Assembly (NCBI GenBank): GCA_910575505.1
Contig: CAJTFK010000026.1
Coordinates: forward strand, 1 to 56,480
Source of the DNA: Oscillospiraceae bacterium
GTDB lineage: Bacteria; Bacillota; Clostridia; Oscillospirales; Oscillospiraceae
Direction: 5' to 3'
Length of the DNA: 56,480 bases
Below, one piece after another: positions 50,456 through 56,480 of the stretch. The notes below the pieces were generated by a model. The model searched no databases, had not been told where the DNA came from, and saw only the letters and a list, made by a program, of their open reading frames with translations. The translations under genes and the position numbers were made by a program. Every line of letters begins with the position of its first letter. Within the stretch, counting starts at the first letter, position 1.

Positions 50456-50819
50456 ATCGGGGACGCTCCTGTTCTGAAGCGTGGATCATCTTCTTTTTGC
50501 GCCAGTACCCCATTGCCTGGATCGCCCGCCGCACCGTTTCTATTCCAACTGGCAGTTCCAATTTCTCTACGATTTCTGCCAGCGTGATATCCGGCCGGGC
50601 GTCTATCGTTTTCGCTATTTTTTCTAAAGCGTCCTGCCCCAGTACACGCTTGCGCCCTCTTTTGCTGACCCGCAGATCCACACTTCCGGTTTTGGCCTTT
50701 TGTTCGGCCAGTCGGTATACTGTCGGCACCGATACCCCGTATGCCAATGCGATTCCTTTTGCGTCATGTGTTTTTTCATATGCTTCTACCAGCAAATTCC
50801 TCGCTTCGTTATGCAGCAT
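50382..50819 (-). CDS. IS630 transposase, first frame (HTH domain)
   Basis: About 145 aa; ATG 50819 follows GAGGTGAG (a GTG 9 nt earlier is possible). N-terminal HTH: MLHNEARNLLVEAYEKTHDA, YGVSVPTVYRLAEQ, then the second HTH around TLAEIVEKLELPVGIETVRR and the linker MGYWRKKKMIHASEQERP. After that the zero frame gives an unrelated tail (RCAGQERTMEW). The HTH domain binds the IS ends; the full transposase needs the +1 step into the DDE frame. Confidence 0.85.
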   Translation of the reverse strand: MLHNEARNLLVEAYEKTHDAKGIALAYGVSVPTVYRLAEQKAKTGSVDLRVSKRGRKRVLGQDALEKIAKTIDARPDITLAEIVEKLELPVGIETVRRAIQAMGYWRKKKMIHASEQERPRCAGQERTMEWVCEDSPGISSGFPG

Positions 50820-50864
50820 CTTTCTCACCTCGATGCTATTTTACCTTTTCTGAGAACCGGTCTA

Positions 50865-51560
50865 GACTGGGTTATGTTTACAAGAAGAAGTCCTTTTACG
50901 CGGCAGAGCGGGAGCGTGTTCGATGTTGTGGCGGCGGGAGAAGCCTGGAGTGAAATGATCGCGCAATGCGAAGCGGACAAACTGGTATTCCCGGATGAAA
51001 GCGGCGTAAACACGGACCTGGGCCGCCGCTATGGGAGGGCCATTGGAGGGGAGCAATCTGTAGACAAGACTCCTTTGAATACGCCTGCCAATACCGCGGT
51101 TCTTTCCTCCGTAAGACGCAACGGTGAGACGGTCTGTACGGTTTGCAGCGGTGGAACGACCCGCGAAAATTTCTGGACGATCTCAGGAACACGCTCATTC
51201 CCACACTGCACGAAAGGGATATTGTTGTCATGGATCATATGCGCACCCATCATGTCAAGAGGTCCAGACGCTTTTACAGGGAGCCGACATGAAATTACTG
51301 TACCTGCCGGCATACAGCCCTGATTTGAATCCAATCGAACATATGCGGTCTAAAATCAAGGCGGCTCTTCGCAAGCTGAAAATCAGATTGCTATCCCTGC
51401 TTCCGCATGGTATTGCTGAGGCTTTCCCGTGAATCAGTACATCGGACTGCGCCGGCTGGTTTTCTGCCGCCGGTATCCCTTGCCGGTTTCTTGGATTGCT
51501 ATAAAATCAGGCAGACCTACCGGATTCCTGCGGCTCCCTTCTACGCCTGGCTGGGAAATC
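50865..51560 (+). pseudogene. Divergent IS630-family transposase remnant (copy 2)
   Basis: Starts mid-gene at GYVYKKKSFYAAERERV, then changes frame by +1 to DVVAAGEAWSEM and DKLVFPDESGVNTDLGRRYG, breaks again near 51170, and continues in another frame with LLYLPAYSPDLNPIEHMRSK. The end region (DCAGWFSAAGIPCRF) is frameshifted too. The HTH half is missing, replaced by IS copy 1. It differs much from copy 1 in sequence, so it is an older, separate IS. Confidence 0.8.
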
Positions 51561-51628
51561 CCGGCACTGCGGATCATTAGGCCAAATCTTCAATGACTCG
51601 ATTCCAGATTTATTGGAGGTTTGGTATT

Positions 51629-51893
51629 ATGGCAAAGAGACGATCCAACGGTGAGGGCAGCTACTACCAGCGCCCTGACCGCACCTGGGTCCATCAGATT
51701 ACTCTGGGTCGAAGGGAGGACGGCACCCTGATTCGGAAGTCCTTCAAGGGCCGAACAAAGGCCATCTGCACCCAGCGAAAAGAAGAATGGCTGGCAGAGC
51801 AGGCCCGGCTGAAGGAGCAGGCGGAAGCTGAACAGCAGAAAGCAGCGGAGCAGGAGGATATCGTGGCCCGGCTGGGGCACTCCCTGTGGGCCC
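51629..51893 (+). pseudogene. Integrase N-terminal fragment (arm-binding domain)
   Basis: ATG 51629 after TTGGAGG begins MAKRRSNGEGSYYQRPDRTW, an AP2-like arm-binding domain, then a charged helix (EEWLAEQARLKEQAEAEQQK). It is cut at 51894 by an IS1182 element. The catalytic half resumes at 53383 but in a different frame. Confidence 0.85.
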
Positions 51894-53382
51894 GTTGACA
51901 AAGTGTCGCAAAGCAGCCGAGCAGAGGGAAATGGTCCGCAAAAAAGACGCCCTCTGGCGTCAAAGTGCAGCCCGTATCATTCTTTTGAGGTTTAGAACCA
52001 CGGCGGAAAGGAGGCAGTGGTCCTCCGCTGCCTCAAATCCTCGCCGTAAAATGCGAATCAAATTATGCCTCCACTTCTGGGCGGCAAAGGTGCCCTCGCA
52101 CCAGATTTGCCGCATCTTCAGCGCCTCCTGGTAATCGGCGTCATCCCACCGGGCCAGATGCCGCTGCCGGGCTGGAGTAAAATAGCTGTGTTCCAGTTTC
52201 CGGGCGCCTCGCTTGTCCTTTTCACGCAAACACTTTTTTCGCAGGGGACAGCTCCGGCAGTCCTGCTTGTCTGCCAGATAGACCCAATACAGCCCGCTGG
52301 CGCTGCGGCGAAGCGAATGCAGCTTCAGGTGTTTGCCGTTGGGGCAGAGATAGACGTCCTGCGTTTCATCATAAGAAAAAGCGTCCCGTTTCAGCTCCGC
52401 TGCGGTGCGGTCATGAACCGGCTGGGGACGGACAAAGAAATCAATGCCGTGCTCCTCCAATACGCGGTGAGCCAATGGGAAATCATAGGCGGCGTCCGCT
52501 GCCGCAGCCTGGAGGGGAATCACGTTTTTGTGGATATGCTCTATCTGCTCCAGATATGGGGCGGAATCGTAGACATCCCCCGGTGTTACAGTCAGGCCGA
52601 TGATGATGCCATTGTCCGTATCAACGGTCTGGTGAGAGAGGTAATGCTGTCCCCTTGGCTTGCCGGGGCGGTTCATGTGCCCCGCTTCCGGGTCTGTGCT
52701 GCTCACACGCTTGTGTGTCCTGCGCTTGTCACGCTTGATTTGCTTGGTACGCTTCTTCCGCCTCCTGCCTGTCCGGCAGGCCAGCTCCTCCAGCCCTTCC
52801 TCCTCATAGGAATCCAGCCGCTCCCAGTATACCCCGGGCTCCTCCGGCACTTCTGCCAGATACTCTGATTCCCGGGATGCGCTTGCCTTTACATGGGTGG
52901 AATCCGTCGCCGCCAGCCGCCCGCTCACCAGGCCCCGCTCCATGCACTGACGCACCACTTCCTCGAACAGCCTCCGGAATACCTTCCGAAAACCAGGCTT
53001 TCGCCGCCGAAGCTGGGAGATGGTGCTGTGGTCTGGCACCCGTTCCAGCAAATCCAGCCCCAGATACCACCGGAGGGCCACATCCGTCTGAATACGCTGT
53101 TCGATCTGCCGCTCCGATGGGATTCCGTACAAAAAACCCACCAGCAGATATTTCACAAGTACAACCGGGTCAATGGGCGGCCGGCCGTGTTTTCGGCTGT
53201 ACATCTGAGCCGTTTCCTCGTATACAAACGACAAATCCAGTGCCGCTTCCAGCTTCCGTAAAAAGTGTCCCGCCGGCATCAAATCCTCTATCGTTACCAT
53301 GTGATATCTCAGCTGCATCCCCTCGCCCCCTTGCTCCTTAATTATATCATAGTTCAGGCGGACTTTGAAGGACTTTGTCAAC
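51894..53382 (-). mobile_element. IS1182-family insertion sequence, 1489 bp
   Basis: Terminal repeats GTTGACAAAGTGTCGCAAAG (from 51894) and GTTGACAAAGTCCTTCAAAG (inward from 53382) match at 17 of 20 positions. It contains one intact transposase gene. GGCC occurs next to both ends (…GTGGGCCC and AGGCCT…), a possible short target duplication. It splits an integrase gene. Confidence 0.9.
51960..53318 (-). CDS. IS1182-family transposase
   Basis: 452 aa from ATG 53318, the first start inside the IS; the frame stays open beyond the IS end only by chance. Typical layout: N-terminal DUF772-like region (YHMVTIEDLMPAGHFLRKLE, RPPIDPVVLVKYLLVGFLYG, WYLGLDLLERVPDHSTISQL), catalytic part with AATDSTHVKA, HYLSHQTVDTDNGIIIGLTV, ADAAYDFPLAH, a Cys-rich CRSCPLRKKC and the C-terminal GTFAAQKWRHNLIRILRRGF. 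Intact and probably active. Confidence 0.92.
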   Translation of the reverse strand: MQLRYHMVTIEDLMPAGHFLRKLEAALDLSFVYEETAQMYSRKHGRPPIDPVVLVKYLLVGFLYGIPSERQIEQRIQTDVALRWYLGLDLLERVPDHSTISQLRRRKPGFRKVFRRLFEEVVRQCMERGLVSGRLAATDSTHVKASASRESEYLAEVPEEPGVYWERLDSYEEEGLEELACRTGRRRKKRTKQIKRDKRRTHKRVSSTDPEAGHMNRPGKPRGQHYLSHQTVDTDNGIIIGLTVTPGDVYDSAPYLEQIEHIHKNVIPLQAAAADAAYDFPLAHRVLEEHGIDFFVRPQPVHDRTAAELKRDAFSYDETQDVYLCPNGKHLKLHSLRRSASGLYWVYLADKQDCRSCPLRKKCLREKDKRGARKLEHSYFTPARQRHLARWDDADYQEALKMRQIWCEGTFAAQKWRHNLIRILRRGFEAAEDHCLLSAVVLNLKRMIRAAL

Positions 53383-54517
53383 AGGCCTACTGTTTGATAC
53401 AGCATTCATGGAGTGGCTGTAGCTCTACAAATCGCCGCCTACCCGGAAGCCCTCTACTTACGCCAGCTACATCGCCACATACAACACGCATTTTGCCCCG
53501 GCGTTTGGGGCTATGCCGCTGTATGAGATTACCCAGGACGTGATTCAGGACTACTACCAGAAGAAGCAGCGCAAGGGTGGGCGTCAGGATGGGAAGGAGG
53601 GCGGTTTGTCCCCCAAAACCATCCGAAATCACCACATGATTCTGAAGGACTTCTTCACCTATGCGGAAACGAAGTACAAGCTCTTCGGCAATCCAACCCT
53701 CAGCACTACCCGCCCGGAAGTCGTACAGAAGGAAATGCGGGTCCTGCGGCCGGATGAAATGCAGATTTTTATGGAGGAGGTCATGAAGGAAACCCAGCGT
53801 ATCGCCATCCTCACGGACCTGTTCACGGGCCTCCGGGTGGGGGAACTGCTGGCGCTGGAGATTGCGGACCTGGATCTGAAGCGGCAGACGCTTTCCATCA
53901 ACAAGAATATGCTTCGGGTCGAAACGGCGGCCCTCTCGCTGGATAACCCGACCATCCGCATCCTGAACTATGATCCGGCGAAGAAGACCCACCTGATCGT
54001 TCAGGACACGCCCAAGACGAAGAGCTACAACCGGGAGATTGCCATTTCCGACGGCCTCTGCGAGCTTCTGGTCCGGCATCTGTTCACCTTGGCCCATTCC
54101 AGCTGGCCGAACCCGGAAAACCTGCTGTTCCCCTCCAAGGCCGGGACCCACATTGACCCCAAGAGCTTCGAGATCCGGCTCAACGCGGTTTCCAAGCGGT
54201 GCGAGATCAAGAAGGTGAACCCTCACGCGCTCAGACACACCCTGGCCACCTGCTTGGTGGAAGACCGGATGCCGCTGAACATCGTGCAGGGCATCTTGGG
54301 GCACTCTTCCATCGAGACGACCCGGAAGTACCTTCACAAGAACGCCGACACGGAGCGGGAGGCCATTGCCAGCATGACGGACCGGCTGGATATGGCCCGT
54401 TTGGAGGCCACGCCGCAGCTCAATGGGGCAAAGAAGCGGGGAAAGTTCGCCGGAATCAAGCTGCCGGACTTCTCGGAGCAGGAAGGCAAAAAGAAGCGGC
54501 CCACGGAGGCCGGTTGA
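53383..54517 (+). pseudogene. Integrase core and catalytic part (interrupted gene)
   Basis: After the IS the frame DTAFMEWL, a TAG stop near 53420, then LYKSPPTRKPSTYASYIATY continues into a complete catalytic domain: TGLRVGELLALE, HALRHTLATCLVE, LGHSSIETTRKYLH. The exact join with 51893 is out of frame, and the TAG adds a second defect, so the whole integrase cannot be made. An open frame from 53513 (334 aa) may still give a partial protein. The gene belongs to an element once inserted at tRNA-fMet. Confidence 0.85.
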
Positions 54518-54682
54518 GAAGTTTGCGGCGGTGCCTACTTTACTGCAAAACTTCAGGTGAACGCCGCAGGGACATCAAAAGAAAAATTTCAGGAGGAACA
54601 GCTTCATGCGGGATACGATCTGAGAAAATCTTACGACACGCTCTTCGGGCAAACGCTATTGCAAACGGAAAACAGGCAAGGG

Positions 54683-54712
54683 AAAATCCCTAGAACCGTT
54701 GCGGTTCTAGGG
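54683..54712 (-). terminator. Element-borne terminator facing out of the tRNA-fMet copy
   Basis: CCCTAGAACC/GGTTCTAGGG, a perfect 10-bp stem with a 5-nt loop, followed on the minus strand by ATTTTCC. Same position relative to the tRNA copy as 19652-19683 and 3492-3520. Confidence 0.65.
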
Positions 54713-54717
54713 ATTTG

Positions 54718-54763
54718 TGGTTGCGGAGACAGGACTTGAACCTGCGACCTCCGGGTTATGAGC
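54718..54763 (-). other. Attachment-site copy: 3' half of tRNA-fMet
   Basis: The minus strand reads GCTCATAACCCGGAGGTCGC, then AGGTTCAAGTCCTG and ends GCAACCA: anticodon loop with CAT, variable loop, T arm and CCA of an initiator-type tRNA-Met. The 5' half is absent. It therefore marks the end of one element and the start of the next; the intact tRNA should lie beyond the window. Confidence 0.8.
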
Positions 54764-54875
54764 TGTGCTTCAAAGTACGGTTTAGACGTTTTGGGCACTT
54801 TCAGAAGCTTTACTGCCTGGTGCGAACTGCTTTCCCGCCCTTTTTACCCCGTTGTCTCCATTGCGTTTTTCCGGT

Positions 54876-54896
54876 TCTGGGTCAGCTTATGGGTCA
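54876..54896 (+). repeat. Variant paired GGGTCAG motif at a new element's left end
   Basis: TCTGGGTCAGCTTATGGGTCA, related to the 19-mer at 3685-3703 and at the same distance (about 115 nt) beyond an att copy. Confidence 0.4.
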
Positions 54897-55550
54897 GACG
54901 GAGATGGGAGGGCAGGAGTGCGGACAAGGGCTTCATGGATTGTACCACCGTCTTCAAAGAGAGATCACTCCCAGCCATAGGAGAATACTGTGCAATTCAT
55001 TTGGTTTTCACTTCCGCTTTCTCTGTTTTATTTTTGAAAACCACCTGACCTGAGGAGGCGTTGGTGTTGTTCTGTTTGCTGCGCCACCGCTGAACTCTGA
55101 CCACTGGAGCAAAGACTGGGTCTACAACTCATTTTTGATAAAGCAGAATAAGATCAAGATGATATTTCGACCGTTTTGCCGAATAGAGACGATAAAGTAA
55201 ACTGTGATAAGTAATCGGCGATAAACCCAGCATTCTCTGTCCCTGAAAGGGAGAAGAACACGGAGCACAGCAGAAAGCAACGGGGACACCGATGCCGGAT
55301 CTCCCACGTTTCGGGCCGTAATCCGCCATGCGCGATTTCGCGAGAGGACAGCACCCCCCGACTGATCGGAAATATAGTTTTGCGATAAGCGCGTGAGAGA
55401 CCTTTTTGCCTTTGCCCGGATTTTATAGCGCTTCGCGCCACCTGTCGAATTTGTTTTTCACAAAAATCCGTCATCGCGCATTAGATGGGTGTCCGTAAAA
55501 CAGTAATTCACAGAAAAGATAATTGCAGCACCTGTCAGGCGGGATTGGGA
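54897..55550. other. Long gene-poor stretch at element left end
   Basis: About 650 nt with no supported gene. Only short frames without ribosome sites occur. Its position after the att copy and the motif pair matches the gene-free left end of the IME at 3572-4052. Confidence 0.5.
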
Positions 55551-55590
55551 AAAGGCACGATACCTTTAAATCAGGGGGTATCGTGCCTTT
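55551..55590 (-). terminator. Strong terminator after the helicase fragment
   Basis: AAAGGCACGATACC/GGTATCGTGCCTTT, a perfect 14-bp stem with a 12-nt loop; the minus strand ends in a short T-run. It lies 10 nt past the helicase stop. Confidence 0.75.
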
Positions 55591-55600
55591 CAATATAAGG

Positions 55601-56332
55601 TTAAGTTAACATATGGGCAATTAATGACAGTTCATTTGTTGGGGTGTATTCTGTCCCGCTCCTTGTTCTGTATCCAGTTTCACTAAACAAATACAAATTT
55701 TGCTTTGCTCTTGAGCAAAGAACATAAAGCAATTTTAATGTTTCCGTTTTTCGAAGAGATTGTTTCTCTGGTTTCATTATATAATCCCAGTGCGGCAAAT
55801 ATCCATTTAGCAGACCTGTTGCAATGACTGTGGTATACTCTTCACCTTTTACGCCATGAATTGTAGAAACAACAACCCCCTCTTTCTCCCTAAAGTATTT
55901 GCCAATTGAATCATAGTCCGTGGAGAGCGAATATCGTTTTACTCGATCATCGATTTTATCAAAAAAATGATTTATCAAATCAAGAAGAGTCACTTCTTTG
56001 CTTATATCAATTTTGAGCAAAAGAGCTACACTGTTAATCGCTTCTCTTAAACATGTAATGCCGTCATTATCTATTTCCCTACAACGATTAACCGCAGAGA
56101 GAATATCATAATTTTGAATATTATCGGGTACTTCAACTTTAAAATCATCTCGAATAAATGAAATGAATTCACTTGCAATTCGTTTCCTAAGAGAAACATT
56201 TTCTCCTGCAGGCATGAATAGCAATTTTGCTAACAAGAACAACGGATTCAAGGGATCATATTTTATCGGCGAAATATCCGGCGCATCAAATGAAATATCT
56301 GGAAGCTGCAAGCGAAGATTTCGCGACAAATT
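55601..56332 (-). pseudogene. UvrD-like helicase, C-terminal part, cut by IS630
   Basis: About 243 residues remain, ending in helicase motifs V and VI: VVVSTIHGVKGEEYTTVIAT and LKLLYVLCSRAKQNLYLFSE, typical of UvrD/Rep superfamily 1 helicases. The ATP-binding half is missing because IS630 copy 3 begins at 56335. It is AT-rich compared with the chromosome, in line with recent acquisition. UvrD-like proteins are frequent in defence and mobile loci (Gabija-type and others), but the remaining part does not decide this. Confidence 0.8.
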
Positions 56333-56334
56333 TA

Positions 56335-56480
56335 GAGCGGTTCTCAGAAATAGCAACAAAGGAGCAAATAAGGTAAAATAGCATCGAGGTGAGAAAGATG
56401 CTGCATAACGAAGCGAGGAATTTGCTGGTAGAAGCATATGAAAAAACACATGACGCAAAAGGAATCGCATTGGCATACGG
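56335..56480 (+). mobile_element. IS630-family insertion sequence (copy 3, cut by window end)
   Basis: Begins after TA (56333-56334) with GAGCGGTTCTCAGAAA, the same terminal repeat as copy 1. The first transposase frame starts at ATG 56398, and its visible 80 nt are identical to copy 1 in opposite orientation. It has inserted into the helicase gene. Confidence 0.85.

Larger units (their letters stand above)
49880..50862 (-). mobile_element. IS630-family insertion sequence (copy 1), 983 bp
   Basis: Flanked by TA at 49878-49879 and 50863-50864, the normal IS630 target. Terminal repeats: GAGCAATTCTCAAAA from the left and GACCGGTTCTCAGAAAA from the right. It contains two overlapping reading frames for one transposase. 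Compared with copy 3 (56335) it lacks about 20 nt between the right terminal repeat and the start of the first frame. Confidence 0.88.

Noticed and set aside
54718..54763. A tRNA-Met gene near the right end
   Set aside because: Again only the 3' half up to the anticodon loop is present; it cannot fold as a tRNA.
1..56480. CRISPR array, diversity-generating retroelement or rRNA genes
   Set aside because: No regularly spaced short repeats, no reverse transcriptase and no rRNA sequence were seen while reading through the window.

Overview
The window looks like the chromosome of a gut-type, low-oxygen Clostridia species, most likely Oscillospiraceae (Flavonifractor/Lawsonibacter-like). This is an inference from the moderately high GC, the strong AGGAGG ribosome sites, and the mix of IMEs with Tn916-type integrases, FeoAB, GH2/GH32/GH36 sugar genes and TetR-MATE-ABC exporters. 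No species marker is present.

Layout. (1) 1-3571 is the right part of an integrative element. It holds a tyrosine integrase, an FRG-domain gene and a decayed second integrase 3' end, and it closes on a 45-nt copy of the 3' half of tRNA-Val(CAC). (2) 3527-19734 is a complete-looking integrative mobilizable element (IME) of about 16.2 kb, bounded by that copy and by the intact tRNA-Val gene. Its backbone (about 14.6-19.5 kb) is an HTH protein, an excisionase-like protein, a candidate oriT, a relaxase accessory protein, a MobP-type relaxase with Sel1 repeats, a DUF6809-type protein and the integrase. Its cargo (about 4-14.5 kb) is a LysR-controlled esterase / DcuC-type carrier / malic enzyme operon, a lipoprotein plus membrane-hydrolase pair and a DUF6076-like protein. 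(3) 19690-20096 is a tRNA-Val/Glu/Met operon with a clear promoter. (4) 20.5-32.7 kb is ordinary chromosome: type II pantothenate kinase, feoAB, GH2 beta-galactosidase, and a TetR-MATE-two-ABC export locus. (5) 33.2-40.9 kb is a mostly leftward accessory cluster containing an ADP-ribosylglycohydrolase, an RNase J-like MBL hydrolase, an HTH regulator, several unknown proteins, one badly decayed gene and IS remnants. (6) 41.0-49.0 kb is a sucrose / raffinose-family sugar locus: GH36 alpha-galactosidase and AraC regulator, divergent from GH32, sucrose-type PTS EIIBCA and a second GH32. (7) 49.3-56.5 kb is a wrecked mobile region: a ParB-like gene cut by an IS630 element, an older IS630 remnant, an integrase gene split by an IS1182 element and ending in a tRNA-fMet 3' copy, the left end of a further element, and a UvrD-like helicase cut by another IS630 copy at the window edge.

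How it fits together. The elements at tRNA-Val and tRNA-fMet share one right-end design: integrase, terminator, a paired TGGGTC motif, and then a hairpin terminator reading out of the tRNA next to the att copy. The Val-site IME appears able to excise and be mobilized, but it has no type IV secretion genes here, so it would need a helper. The most interesting signals are: a possible malate-ester catabolic operon as IME cargo; an FRG gene lodged between two integrase 3' ends; covarying tRNA-terminator hairpins supplied by the elements; a +1 frame change at the same codon of two divergent IS630 transposases; and the uncharacterised ADP-ribosylglycohydrolase/MBL cluster.
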